Below, piece by piece: positions 8,247 to 18,489 of a DNA stretch of 64,000 nucleotides. The position numbers and the translations under genes were made by a program. Below the pieces are notes generated by a model. The model was not told the origin of the DNA and ran no database searches. It was given only the letters and a program-made list of their open reading frames with translations. Numbering within the stretch: the stretch's first letter is position 1; each line of letters starts with the position of its first letter. The DNA is from Burkholderiales bacterium 8X (GTDB lineage: Bacteria > Pseudomonadota > Gammaproteobacteria > Burkholderiales > Burkholderiaceae_C). The stretch covers positions 3,578,256 through 3,642,255 of the forward strand of contig LR732703.1 in NCBI GenBank assembly GCA_902506565.1. Direction: 5' to 3'.

Positions 8247-8397
8247 TTTGCGCGCACAATCTCGTGGAAATCAGTTTCGAAATCAACTTTTGATTATATG
8301 CGGGGCCATCGAGCGGCCCGAGTCGCGAGGCGGTTTGGCATTGCGCAACGCAGATCGAATGTTGTGCAACTTCAACCTTCCGGCCGGCTTCCCATCC

Positions 8398-9252
<855 letters not shown>

Positions 9253-9262
9253 CAAGCCGATC

Positions 9263-9514
9263 ATGCAAGAGCGACCCGCAACGCCGCCCGCCAGCCAGCT
9301 GCTCGTGCTCGGCGTGGCGCAGGCGCTGATGTTCTTCATCGGCGCCCTTCTCGGTCGCTGGATCGGCCTCGCGCTCGGCCTCGATGCGTTCGGCCCGAAC
9401 GGCTACGACGCGCGGGCGCTGGGCGGCATCCTGCTGATCGGTGCGGGCGGCGGTGGCGGCGTGCAGCTGGCCCGGGCCTGGTATCGGCGCCGCTACGGCA
9501 AGCTCGAGCACTGA
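9263..9514 (+). CDS. Small two-segment membrane protein
   Basis: An 83-residue protein with two hydrophobic segments: about residues 13-40 (LLVLGVAQALMFFIGALLGRW and following) and about 52-68 (a Gly-rich GGILLIGAGGGGGVQL stretch), then a basic tail RAWYRRRYGK. No known family recognised. It sits 10 bases after the MoxR ATPase gene and 15 bases before the GNAT gene, so it is probably co-transcribed. A membrane role next to the MoxR/VWA pair is inference. Confidence 0.7.
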   Translation: MQERPATPPASQLLVLGVAQALMFFIGALLGRWIGLALGLDAFGPNGYDARALGGILLIGAGGGGGVQLARAWYRRRYGKLEH

Positions 9515-9529
9515 GCGAAAGGATCGGCC

Positions 9530-10129
9530 TTGGCCTTCATCGAACCCGTCACCCTGAACGGCCCCCGGTGGGTCACGCTCGAGCCGATGGCCGGTGCCCA
9601 CGAGGGCGGCCTGGCCGAGGCCGCGCGCGACGGCGAACTCTGGCGGCTCTGGTACACGAGCGTGGCATCGCCGGACACGGCCGCGACCTATGTCGCCGAC
9701 GCGCTTCGCATGCGCGAAGAGCAAGGCGCGATGCCTTTCGTCATTCGCCGCAAGACCGACGGCCGCATCGTCGGCTCGACCCGTTACTTCAATGTCGATG
9801 CGAAGAACCGGCGGCTCGAGATCGGCCACACCTGGTACAGCCGCGGCGTCCAGCGGACCGGCGTCAACACCGAGTCGAAGCTGCTGTTGCTGCAGCACGC
9901 CTTCGAGCAACTCGGCTGCATCGCGGTCGAGTTCCGCACCCATTGGTTCAACTTTGACAGCCGTGCCGCGATCGCGCGCCTGGGCGCCAAGCAGGACGGC
10001 GTGCTGCGCAACCATCAGCGGGCGCCGGACGGAACGCTGCGCGACACCGTGGTCTTCAGCATCATCCAGGCCGAATGGCCCACCGTCCAAAGCCACCTGC
10101 GCTGGCAGCTCGAGAAGCCCAGGCACTGA
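9530..10129 (+). CDS. GNAT-family N-acetyltransferase (RimJ/RimL-like)
   Basis: A 199-residue acetyltransferase. The GNAT fold is visible as VTLEPMAGAHEGGLAEAARD at the N-terminus, then FVIRRKTDGRIVGSTRYFNVD, LEIGHTWYSRGVQRTGVNTESKLLLLQHAFEQLG (acetyl-CoA-binding and following helix) and VEFRTHWFNFDSRAAIARLGAK. Arrangement resembles Rim-type N-terminal acetyltransferases; the substrate is unknown. The start appears to be TTG at 9530 with GAAAGGA just upstream, since no ATG lies before the conserved first strand. Between the membrane ORF and the VWA gene in the moxR operon. Confidence 0.85.
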   Translation: MAFIEPVTLNGPRWVTLEPMAGAHEGGLAEAARDGELWRLWYTSVASPDTAATYVADALRMREEQGAMPFVIRRKTDGRIVGSTRYFNVDAKNRRLEIGHTWYSRGVQRTGVNTESKLLLLQHAFEQLGCIAVEFRTHWFNFDSRAAIARLGAKQDGVLRNHQRAPDGTLRDTVVFSIIQAEWPTVQSHLRWQLEKPRH

Positions 10130-10144
10130 TTCCGGAGCGCTCCC

Positions 10145-11332
10145 ATGCTGATCGATTTCTTCTACACCTTGCGATCGGCCAAGCTGCCGGTCTCGGTCAA
10201 GGAATACCTGACGCTGCTCGAATGCCTGCAGGCCGACGTGGTCGGGCCCAACTCGGAAGACGCGTTCGGCCTCGACGACTTCTACTACCTGGCCCGCACC
10301 GCGCTGGTCAAGGACGAAAAGCACTTCGACAAGTTCGACCGGGCCTTCTCCGCGTACTTCAAGGGCGTCGAAATGCTCACCGACTTCACCCAGGAGGTTC
10401 CGCTCGACTGGCTGCGCAAGACCCTCGAACGCGAATTCACCGCCGAGGAAAAGGCCAAGATCGAGAAGATGGGCTGGGACGAGCTCATGGAGACGCTCAA
10501 GAAGCGCTTCGAGGAGCAGAAGGAACGCCACGAGGGCGGCAACAAGTGGATCGGCACCGGCGGCACCTCGCCCTTCGGCCACGGCGGCTACAACCCGCAG
10601 GGCATCCGCATCGGCGGGGCCGGCAAGAACAAGAGCGCGGTCAAGGTTTGGGACCAGCGGGCCTACAAGGACTACGACGACAGCCAGGAACTCGGAACCC
10701 GCAACATCAAGATGGCGCTCCGGCGGTTGCGCCGCTTCGCGCGCGAAGGCCACGAAGAAGAGCTCGACCTGGACGACACCATCCATTCGACCGCCGCCAA
10801 CGCCGGCTTCCTCGACATCAGGATGCGGCCCGAGCGCCACAACAACGTCAAGGTGCTGCTGCTGATGGACGTCGGCGGCACGATGGACGAGCACGTGCAG
10901 CGGGTCGAGGAATTGTTCTCGGCGGTCAAGACCGAGTTCAAGCACCTCGAGTTCTATTACTTCCACAACTGCGTCTACGACTTCATGTGGAAGAACAACC
11001 GGCGGCGCTTCTCCGAGAAGTTCGCGACCTGGGACGTGATCCGCAAGTACAACAAGGACTACAAGCTGATCTTCGTGGGCGACGCGACCATGAGTCCCTA
11101 CGAGATCCTCCAGCCCGGAGGCAGCGTCGAATACAACAACGAAGAGGCGGGAGCCGAATGGCTGCAGCGCCTCACGCACGCCTTTCCGAAGTTCGCCTGG
11201 ATCAATCCGGAGCCGATGGGCGTGTGGCAATACCGGCAAAGCATCTCGGTCATGCAGCAGCTGATGTCGAATCGCATGTACCCGCTGACGCTCAAGGGCC
11301 TCGAAGAGGCGATGCGCCTGCTGTCCAAGTAG
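10145..11332 (+). CDS. CoxE-like VWA domain protein
   Basis: A 395-residue protein of the VWA/CoxE family (COG3552 type) that normally partners MoxR ATPases. The N-terminal part (residues 1-130) is charged and helical, then there is a Gly-rich linker GGTSPFGHGGYNPQGIRIGG. The VWA domain starts near residue 234 (NNVKVLLLMDVGGTMDEH). The metal site reads D242-x-G244-x-T246 instead of D-x-S-x-S, so classical MIDAS metal binding is doubtful. Fourth gene of the moxR operon, 15 bases after the GNAT gene, with GGAG before the ATG. Confidence 0.88.
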   Translation: MLIDFFYTLRSAKLPVSVKEYLTLLECLQADVVGPNSEDAFGLDDFYYLARTALVKDEKHFDKFDRAFSAYFKGVEMLTDFTQEVPLDWLRKTLEREFTAEEKAKIEKMGWDELMETLKKRFEEQKERHEGGNKWIGTGGTSPFGHGGYNPQGIRIGGAGKNKSAVKVWDQRAYKDYDDSQELGTRNIKMALRRLRRFAREGHEEELDLDDTIHSTAANAGFLDIRMRPERHNNVKVLLLMDVGGTMDEHVQRVEELFSAVKTEFKHLEFYYFHNCVYDFMWKNNRRRFSEKFATWDVIRKYNKDYKLIFVGDATMSPYEILQPGGSVEYNNEEAGAEWLQRLTHAFPKFAWINPEPMGVWQYRQSISVMQQLMSNRMYPLTLKGLEEAMRLLSK

Positions 11333-11477
11333 GCCGGAAATGCCGACTGCCGAGCTGTTGCTTAGAACAAACGTCATACATCTGAAAAAATGTCACTTTT
11401 TTCTTAATTCCGTTACATTCGAAGCCTTGGGATTCAAACCGAAGTACTAATAGAGTCCTCTTCAAGGAGTTGTCGAC

Positions 11478-12392
11478 GTGTCTGCAGTCCTGTCTTTTCC
11501 TACGGAAAACCTGATCTCTTCCGCACCGATGGCGCCCTTGCACGAGGCTGCCGACGTCGCCTTCGACGGCATCAGCATCCGCGGCGTCCGGCTCCCGTTT
11601 GCCGAGATCGTCGATCGCAGCTTCTTCGCCCAGGACCGGATCGACCAGCTGCGCCAGCAGCTGAACGGCGCCGCGCCCTTCCCCCATCTGGTCCTGAAGG
11701 ACGTCTTCAATCCGGCGCTGCTCGAACTGGTGGCCGAAGAGTTCGACGGCTTGCCCGGCGACTACTGGTCGGACGTCAAGACCCGCTACGAGTCGACCCG
11801 CCGATCGGTGCTCGGCGCGAATCTCGGTCCGGCTTCGCAGATCTATTTCGACACCATCAATTCCGGCTGGTTCACCGAATGGCTTTCGGCCGTGACCGGC
11901 ATTCCGTACCTGCTGACCGACCCCAAGCTCTTCGGCGGCGGCCTGCACGAAAGCCGCAACGGCGCGACCTTCGCGGTGCATCGCGACTTCAATCGCCACC
12001 GGCATCTCGGCCTCAAGAACGAGATGGTCTTCATCACCTACCTCAACAAGAACTGGGACCCGACCTGGGGCTCGGCGCTCGAGTTGTGGGACAAGAAGGA
12101 AGACCGCTGCGTGACCGAGGTGCAGCCGGAATTCGGTCACTCGATCCTGCTGCCGCACGGCCCCACCAGCTATCACGGCCACACGAAGCCCCTGCAGACG
12201 CCGGATGGCCGGCCCCGCCGCTCCGTCGCCGCCTACTTCTACACCAGCCCACTGGTCGGCAAGCAGCATGGCGACGAGTCGGCATCGGTCTTCATGCAGA
12301 CCCATCGCGCCGACCGGGTCAAGGCGCTCGCCCGCTGGGTGACGCCGCCGATCGTCTGGTCGATCGCCAAGAAGATCACCGGCCGGGTCTAG
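11478..12392 (+). CDS. 2-oxoglutarate/Fe(II)-dependent oxygenase (proline-hydroxylase-like)
   Basis: A 304-residue protein with the double-stranded beta-helix facial triad: His168 and Asp170 (FAVHRDFNRH), His233 (SYHGHTKPL), and Arg248 as the 2-oxoglutarate anchor (PRRSVAAYFYT). The arrangement is that of the prolyl 4-hydroxylase/2OG-FeII_Oxy_3 group. Substrate unknown; some relatives modify cell-surface sugars or proteins. The start is GTG at 11478 with AAGGAG at 11464-11469. It stands alone, preceded by an AT-rich 145-base leader unlike the surrounding DNA and followed by a terminator hairpin lying inside the next ORF. Confidence 0.85.
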   Translation: MSAVLSFPTENLISSAPMAPLHEAADVAFDGISIRGVRLPFAEIVDRSFFAQDRIDQLRQQLNGAAPFPHLVLKDVFNPALLELVAEEFDGLPGDYWSDVKTRYESTRRSVLGANLGPASQIYFDTINSGWFTEWLSAVTGIPYLLTDPKLFGGGLHESRNGATFAVHRDFNRHRHLGLKNEMVFITYLNKNWDPTWGSALELWDKKEDRCVTEVQPEFGHSILLPHGPTSYHGHTKPLQTPDGRPRRSVAAYFYTSPLVGKQHGDESASVFMQTHRADRVKALARWVTPPIVWSIAKKITGRV

Positions 12393-12447
12393 GCCCCATT
12401 GCGCCGCAGGGCGCAAGAGGCTTTCGGGTGCATGTCAGAATGCCCCG

Positions 12448-14331
12448 ATGCACAGGGTGGTTCCGCGCAAGCCGGCTTGGAAGCCGGCTTTGTTTTTTTC
12501 GATCGTCCTGCTCCTGCAAGGATGCAGCCTCCTGCCCAAGAGCGATCCGGCGGACGAGGCGGGCACGGGTGCGGTCGCCGGCAGCAGCTCCGCCGCGTCC
12601 AAGGATGTCTTCGCGGTCGAGGTGAAGGCGCCCGACACGGTTCGCGACTACCTCGAGCGCAACCTGGAGATCCAGCGCTACAAGCGGGTCGACGACCTGG
12701 GTGCCGCCGAGCTTTCGCGGCTGATGGTGGCGGCCGAGGGCAACGCGCGCGAACTGCTCGGCACGCTCGGCTACTTCACGCCCACGCTCGTTTTCGAACT
12801 GACCGAAACGCCGGGAGAAGCGGCGCCGCGCCGGGTCACGGTCAACGTCCAGCCGGGCGAGCAGACCCGGGTCGACGACGTGCAGATCGAGTTCAGCGGA
12901 CCGATCGCCACCGACCCCGCGTCCGTGCAGCAGCGCGACTCGATTAGAAGCACCTGGCCGCTTCGCGCCGGCCAGCCCTTCAATCAGCTGGCCTGGGACA
13001 ACGCCAAGGCCACGGCGCTGCGCAATCTCACCGCCAAGCGCTATCCGACGGCCAGCATCGCAACTAGCCGGGCGGAGATCGATGCCGACAACAGCAAGGC
13101 GAAGCTGAGCGCCAACTACCAATCCGGGCCCGCCTACCGCTTCGGGCCGCTCGACGTCCGCGGCGCCGAGCGCTACGACGCCGACGGCGTGCGCCGCATC
13201 GCCAGGGTCCCGTCCGGCACCGAGTACGACCAGCAGAAACTGCTCGACGCCCAGCAGCGCCTGGCCTCGAGCGGCTACTACGACTCGGTCTTCCTGACCC
13301 TCGACACCGATGGCGCCGACCCGCAGATGGCGCCGGTCATCGCCCAGCTGCGCGAGGCCCAGTTGCAGAAGATCGTGCTGGGCGTCGGCTTCACCACCGA
13401 CAGCGGGCCGCGGATTTCGGCCGACCACATCCACAACCGGATGCCCCTGCTCGGCTGGCGCGCGGTCTCGCGGCTTTCGATCGACCGCGAGACGCAATCG
13501 CTCGGCACCGACTGGAACGCGATCCCGGACAACTCGGGCTGGCGCTGGTTCGGCTCGGGACTGCTCAAGAGCGAGACCTCCGGCAGCTACAAGGTCGACA
13601 GCGGCCGGGTGCGCGGCGGCCGCAGCAAGGCCGGCGAGCGCATCGACCGCAGCCTGTTCCTTCAATACGACTATTCGCAGAACCGCGGCGTCGATGCGCC
13701 GCCATCCGCCTCGGCCGTGAGCGCCAACTGGAGCTGGACCGGTCGCTACTTCGACGACGCCGGCGCGCCGACGCGCGGCCAGGGGCTGGCGCTGGAGCTC
13801 GGCGCGGGCTACACGCTCACCGGCGAGCGGCGGCCCTTCACCCGGGCCTACGCGCGCTGGCTGGGCATTCTTCCGGTCGGCACCGTGCAGGCGGCCGATG
13901 GCACCCAGGCCCGCAGCGCGCGGCTGCAGTTTCGGGCCGAAGGCGGCATGGTCGCCGCCAAGGACAGCGCGCAGATTCCCTCGACCCTTCTCTTCCTGAC
14001 CGGCGGCGACACCACCGTGCGAGGCTACAGCTACCGGCAGATCGGCACCGTGCGCCCGGATGGCCAGATCGTGGCCGGCCGTTACCTGGGCGTGGCCAGC
14101 ATCGAGTGGCAGCGGCCGGTGGTCTACAACGGCAAGATGACCGAGTTCGAGAGCGTGGTGTTCGTCGACGCCGGCGCCGTGGCGGACAAGCCGAACCAGC
14201 TCAAGGCCAAGGTCGGCGCGGGCATCGGCGCTCGCTGGCGCAGCCCGGTCGGGCCGGTGCAGGCCGACGTGGCCTACGGCGTCGACACGCGCAAGTTGCG
14301 GCTGCACCTTCGACTGGGCTTCACCTTCTGA
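12448..14331 (+). CDS. tamA: Outer-membrane translocation/assembly protein TamA (Omp85 family)
   Basis: A 627-residue Omp85 protein. The N-terminus is a lipoprotein-like signal (LFFSIVLLLQGC, Cys26). POTRA-type repeats cover roughly residues 55-290, and the C-terminal barrel ends with the typical LRLHLRLGFTF, terminal Phe. TLLFLTGGDTTVRGYSYRQIG matches the conserved barrel loop region. TamA works with TamB in outer-membrane biogenesis and phospholipid transport. The start lacks a Shine-Dalgarno sequence, and codons 8-17 coincide with a strong terminator-like hairpin. Its stop overlaps the tamB ATG by one base. Confidence 0.9.
   Translation: MHRVVPRKPAWKPALFFSIVLLLQGCSLLPKSDPADEAGTGAVAGSSSAASKDVFAVEVKAPDTVRDYLERNLEIQRYKRVDDLGAAELSRLMVAAEGNARELLGTLGYFTPTLVFELTETPGEAAPRRVTVNVQPGEQTRVDDVQIEFSGPIATDPASVQQRDSIRSTWPLRAGQPFNQLAWDNAKATALRNLTAKRYPTASIATSRAEIDADNSKAKLSANYQSGPAYRFGPLDVRGAERYDADGVRRIARVPSGTEYDQQKLLDAQQRLASSGYYDSVFLTLDTDGADPQMAPVIAQLREAQLQKIVLGVGFTTDSGPRISADHIHNRMPLLGWRAVSRLSIDRETQSLGTDWNAIPDNSGWRWFGSGLLKSETSGSYKVDSGRVRGGRSKAGERIDRSLFLQYDYSQNRGVDAPPSASAVSANWSWTGRYFDDAGAPTRGQGLALELGAGYTLTGERRPFTRAYARWLGILPVGTVQAADGTQARSARLQFRAEGGMVAAKDSAQIPSTLLFLTGGDTTVRGYSYRQIGTVRPDGQIVAGRYLGVASIEWQRPVVYNGKMTEFESVVFVDAGAVADKPNQLKAKVGAGIGARWRSPVGPVQADVAYGVDTRKLRLHLRLGFTF
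12469..12499 (+). terminator. Intrinsic-terminator-like hairpin inside the 5' end of tamA
   Basis: Stem AAGCCGGC (12469-12476) and GCCGGCTT (12483-12490) are perfectly complementary around loop TTGGAA, followed by TG and seven T at 12493-12499. It lies 77 bases past the stop of the oxygenase gene, where its terminator would be expected. It is also within tamA codons 8-17, so the U tract encodes part of the hydrophobic signal segment. Confidence 0.8.
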
Positions 14332-17300
14332 TGGCGACGACCGAGCCCGCCCGCCCGCTCCCTCCGTCGGCCGATGCAGGCCCCGCACCATCGGCCGCGG
14401 TCCCGCGACGCTCCCGCACGAGGCGGGTGCTGCGTGGGCTGGGTTGGAGTCTCCTCGGACTGGTCGTGCTGGTCGTCGCGATCGGCGCCGGCGCCTGGTG
14501 GTGGCTGGGCAGCAACGAATCGCTGGCCTTCGCGCTGGCGCGTGCCGCCCGCTACATGCCCGAAGGCCAGACGCTGCAAAGCCGCGAAGTCAGCGGATCG
14601 CTGCGGGCCGGCGGTCGCATCGGCTGGCTCCGCTACGAAAGCCCGACGCTCGCCGTCGAGGTGCAGGACGCGACGATCGGATGGCAACTGCCGCCGCTCC
14701 TCGATCGCAAGGTCAAGCTCGGCGAGGTCCATGCCGCCCGGGTGCTGGTGGAGCGGCGCGGCCCGGTCGAGGAGAAGCCGGAGCCGCTCAAGCCGCTGGA
14801 GCCGATCGTCCTGCCGGTCGAGGTCGAGTTGCCCTTCCGCATCGACGATCTCCGCTGGAGCGGACCGCCGGCCCTGCAGGCGACCGCGCTCGCGGGCAGC
14901 TACCGCTATCAAGACCAGCATCACAAGCTCGACATCGACAACGTCGAGATCGCCGACGGCCGCTACAGCGCGAAGCTCGATCTCGAGGGGCCGGCGCCGA
15001 TGGCGATCCAGGCGCACCTGGAAGGCCGTGTGCGCACGCCGCTGCCCGAGGATCGCAGCATCGAGGTGCTCGCACGCGCCGATGTCGGCGGCAAGCTCGC
15101 CGGCAGCGATGCGCGGCTGAAGGTCGATGCAGCCCTCGAGCCGGTCGAGAGCGATGCCGCTTCGCCGATGGCGGCGCAGCTGCGAGCGACCCTCGCCCCG
15201 TGGCAGCCGCAACCCGTGCTGGAGGCCCACGCAGACCTTAGCAACCTGGACGTGGCGCGGCTGTGGCCGAAAGCTCCCCAGACGCTTTTGAGCGGCAGCA
15301 TCGATGTCGGCCCGCAGGCCGGCGGCGCGGCCGATGCGCCCACGGTGTGGCAGATCGCCACCGATATCCGCAATGCAGCGCCCGGCCCGTACGACACCGG
15401 CAAGCTGCCGCTGGAACGCATCGAGGCCGCGGCGCGCTACGACGGCAGCGCCTGGACCCTGCTCGATTCAACCATTCGGGCCGGCGGTGGCCGGATCGAC
15501 GCCGAGGGCAGCTGGGCGCCGGCGCCGGAACCCTGGCGGGCCACCGCAACCCTTCGCAACGTGCGGCCGGGCGAGCTCCACACGGCACTGGCCGGAGGGC
15601 CGATCGGCGGCAGCCTCAAGGCCGAGCAGCGCGCCGACGGCATCGTGTTCGACCTGGCCCTGCAAGCCGGCGGCGGCGCCGGCGCCAAGGCGCTCGCCGG
15701 GCTGCGATTGGACAGCGCCGAGGCGCACGGCCGATGGAACGATCAGGTGCTCGACCTGCGCATGCTGCAAGTCAAGGCAGCAAATGCGACCCTCGACGGA
15801 CAGCAACTGCAGCTTCGCATTGCCGAAGAGGCCGCGAGCGGCGAGATCCGCCTAGCCATTCCCGGTGGCAGCGCGCGGATCCGTGGTCGTGCGGCACCGG
15901 CTTCCGGTGGCGGCGAGATCACGGCCGCCATCGACGATGCCGCGGGCCTGCAACGCTGGATCGAGAGCCTGCCCGGCCTCGAACGCACATTCGCAGGCGC
16001 CTCGGCCAAGGGCAGCGCACGGCTGGATGCCAAGTGGCAAGGCGGCTGGCGAGCCATCCAGCGCCGCCTGAAGCTCGATGCGCCGGTCGGCCCAGGGGCA
16101 GCCGAGCCGACCCTGCAAGCCACGCTCACCGCTCCCCGACTCGACCTCCGCCTGCCGGCGGCTGCCGCTGCGGGCGCCAACGCCAACGCCAACGCCGCCG
16201 CGACCCCAAGCGCCAAGGACACCGAGATCCAGCTTCGAGGCCTGCGCGCCGAGCTGGCCGGGAGCCTCCCGCGCATGACGCTCGCCCTGGACGCCGAGGC
16301 GAGCACCGGCAACCAGAAGCTGAATCTCGACCTGAAGGGCAGCGGCGGGCTCGAACGTGCGGGCGTCTGGCGCGCTGCGCTCGACCAGCTTCGCCTGCGA
16401 GCGCAGGACCTCACCCGTCCCGGCCCGTGGACGGTCGAACTCACCCAACCCTTCAGCTCGACCATTCGCCAGGCACCCGATCGGCTCGAGATGGAGGCGA
16501 CGGCCGGCGGCGCCAGCTTGCGTGGCCCGGTGCCGGGGGTCGTTCGCCTCGACTGGCAGCCGCTGCGTTTCAGCCAGAGCGGCGGCAGCGCCAATCGCAG
16601 CTTCCGGCTGCAATCCAAAGGTCGCATGCAGGGCCTGCCGCTCGCCTGGGCCGAGGCCTTCGGCGGCGGCGCCGCCATGGGCGAGGTCGGCATCAGTGGC
16701 GACCTGAAGTTCGACGGCGACTGGGACATCGATGCCGCCGACGCCCTGCGCGCCACCGCGCGCCTGGTCCGGCAAAGCGGCGACATCCGGGTGCAGGCGG
16801 GCGAAGTGGCGCTCGTCACCCGAATCACCAGCCGCGGAACCGGCACCGCCAGCGAACGCACCATGAACGCGGCCGCGGATGGCCCGAGCACGCCGGCTGG
16901 ACTGCGCGAAGCCGAACTGCGCCTCGATGCGGTCGGCGAATCGGTCAAGGCCAGCCTGTCCTGGAAGAGCGAACGCGCAGGCGAGATCAGGGCCGACATC
17001 GCCACCCGCGTGCAGCGCCAGGCCGATGGCTGGCAATGGGGCGCCGACGCGCCGCTCGAAGGCCGGGTGCGCGCGAGCTTGCCGAACCTCGGCGTCTGGT
17101 CGATCCTCGCGCCGCCCGGCTGGCGAATCGCCGGCACCTTGCAAGCCGATGCGGCGATCTCGGGCAGTCGCTCGGCACCGCGCTGGAACGGCAGCCTGAA
17201 TGCCGACCAGCTCGCGATCCGCGCGCTGGTCGAAGGGCTCGACCTTCGGGACGGCCGCCTGCGCGCCCGGCTTTCGGGCGACCGGGTCCAGATCACCGAG

Positions 17301-18473
17301 TTCAGCCTCAAGGGCGGTGCCGGCAGCAGCACCCGGATCGCCGGGCAAAGCGGCAATGTCAGCACCGGCGCCAGCGAGGCCGCGAGCGACGGCGGCACGC
17401 TGTCGGCCACCGGCGAACTCAGCTGGGGCACCGCCACCCCGACCGCGACCGGCATCCGGATGGCGATGCAGGCCGAGCTTCGGCGCCTGCGCGTGCTGGT
17501 GCGCAGCGACCGGCAGATCAGCCTGTCGGGGGGTCTCCAGGCCAGGCTCGAATCCGGGCAGTTCACGGTCCGCGGCGATCTCAAGACCGACCGGGCGGTG
17601 ATCATCCTTCCGGAAGAAAGCGCGCCGAGCCTGGGCACCGATGTCGTGGTTCGATCGGCCGCGAAGGATCGGGAAGCCGCCGAAGCGGCCAAGCGCCAGG
17701 TTGCGCGCGACGAGGCGCAGGTCGCCAAGGCGCAGACCGCCAAGCCGCCGGACATCCTGGTCGGTTTCGATCTCGGCAACGATTTCGCGGTGCAGGGACG
17801 CGGCATCACGACCCGGCTCGAAGGCAAGCTCGACATCCGCACATCGGCGCTCGGCGCGCCGCCGCGCATCACCGGCGAGGTCAGGACCGTCAAGGGCCAG
17901 TACCGCGCCTACGGCCAGGCGCTCAACGTCGAGACCGGCCTCGCGCGCTTCAACGGACCCTACGACAACCCTTCGCTCGACATCCTCGCGATCCGGCCGA
18001 ACATCTCGCAGCGCGCCGGCGTGCAGATCAGCGGCACGGCGCAATCGCCGCGTGTGAAGCTCTACTCCGAGCCAGCCCTGTCGGACGCCGAGACCCTGTC
18101 GTGGGTGGTGCTGGGGCGGGCCTCGGCATCCAGCGGCGGCGAGTCGCTGTTGCTGCAACAGGCGGCGCTCGCGGTGCTGGGCGGATTGGGCAAGGGCGGA
18201 TCGAGTGGCGGGCTCGCGAGCCGCTTCGGGCTGGACGAGATCGGCTTCAAGGGCCCGGGCAACGGCGGCGACCTGCGCGGCTCGGCGCTCACGGTCGGCA
18301 AGCGGATCTCGAAGGATTTCTACCTCACCTACGAGCGCAGCCTGGCAGGCACGCTCGGCACGATCTTCATCTTCTACGACCTGACGCGAAGGCTCACCCT
18401 GCGTGGCCAGGCCGGCCAGCAGAGCGGCCTCGACCTCATCTACACGCTGCAGTACGACGGGGCGGGCTGGTAA
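14331..18473 (+). CDS. tamB: Translocation and assembly module protein TamB
   Basis: A 1380-residue protein with a single N-terminal membrane anchor (about residues 38-58, WSLLGLVVLVVAIGAGAWWW). A very long beta-rich periplasmic region follows, then the C-terminal DUF490/TamB domain ending in GLDLIYTLQYDGAGW. The conserved LARFNGPYDNPSLDILAIRP and RVKLYSEPALSDAETLSWVVLGR segments mark the family. TamB spans the periplasm as a hydrophobic groove and partners TamA. An Ala-Asn repeat (about residue 620, from GCCAAC triplets near 16180-16200) interrupts the middle. Start at the ATG that overlaps the tamA stop. Confidence 0.93.
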   Translation: MATTEPARPLPPSADAGPAPSAAVPRRSRTRRVLRGLGWSLLGLVVLVVAIGAGAWWWLGSNESLAFALARAARYMPEGQTLQSREVSGSLRAGGRIGWLRYESPTLAVEVQDATIGWQLPPLLDRKVKLGEVHAARVLVERRGPVEEKPEPLKPLEPIVLPVEVELPFRIDDLRWSGPPALQATALAGSYRYQDQHHKLDIDNVEIADGRYSAKLDLEGPAPMAIQAHLEGRVRTPLPEDRSIEVLARADVGGKLAGSDARLKVDAALEPVESDAASPMAAQLRATLAPWQPQPVLEAHADLSNLDVARLWPKAPQTLLSGSIDVGPQAGGAADAPTVWQIATDIRNAAPGPYDTGKLPLERIEAAARYDGSAWTLLDSTIRAGGGRIDAEGSWAPAPEPWRATATLRNVRPGELHTALAGGPIGGSLKAEQRADGIVFDLALQAGGGAGAKALAGLRLDSAEAHGRWNDQVLDLRMLQVKAANATLDGQQLQLRIAEEAASGEIRLAIPGGSARIRGRAAPASGGGEITAAIDDAAGLQRWIESLPGLERTFAGASAKGSARLDAKWQGGWRAIQRRLKLDAPVGPGAAEPTLQATLTAPRLDLRLPAAAAAGANANANAAATPSAKDTEIQLRGLRAELAGSLPRMTLALDAEASTGNQKLNLDLKGSGGLERAGVWRAALDQLRLRAQDLTRPGPWTVELTQPFSSTIRQAPDRLEMEATAGGASLRGPVPGVVRLDWQPLRFSQSGGSANRSFRLQSKGRMQGLPLAWAEAFGGGAAMGEVGISGDLKFDGDWDIDAADALRATARLVRQSGDIRVQAGEVALVTRITSRGTGTASERTMNAAADGPSTPAGLREAELRLDAVGESVKASLSWKSERAGEIRADIATRVQRQADGWQWGADAPLEGRVRASLPNLGVWSILAPPGWRIAGTLQADAAISGSRSAPRWNGSLNADQLAIRALVEGLDLRDGRLRARLSGDRVQITEFSLKGGAGSSTRIAGQSGNVSTGASEAASDGGTLSATGELSWGTATPTATGIRMAMQAELRRLRVLVRSDRQISLSGGLQARLESGQFTVRGDLKTDRAVIILPEESAPSLGTDVVVRSAAKDREAAEAAKRQVARDEAQVAKAQTAKPPDILVGFDLGNDFAVQGRGITTRLEGKLDIRTSALGAPPRITGEVRTVKGQYRAYGQALNVETGLARFNGPYDNPSLDILAIRPNISQRAGVQISGTAQSPRVKLYSEPALSDAETLSWVVLGRASASSGGESLLLQQAALAVLGGLGKGGSSGGLASRFGLDEIGFKGPGNGGDLRGSALTVGKRISKDFYLTYERSLAGTLGTIFIFYDLTRRLTLRGQAGQQSGLDLIYTLQYDGAGW

Positions 18474-18489
18474 AGTAGGCGCCGCTCTC

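Noticed and set aside
15263..18478. Plus-strand frame of about 1071 codons inside tamB, and a minus-strand frame at 15743-17893
   Set aside because: Both are out-of-frame shadows rich in Arg, Ala, Gly and Pro with no family motifs; the tamB frame has the anchor and the conserved C-terminal domain.
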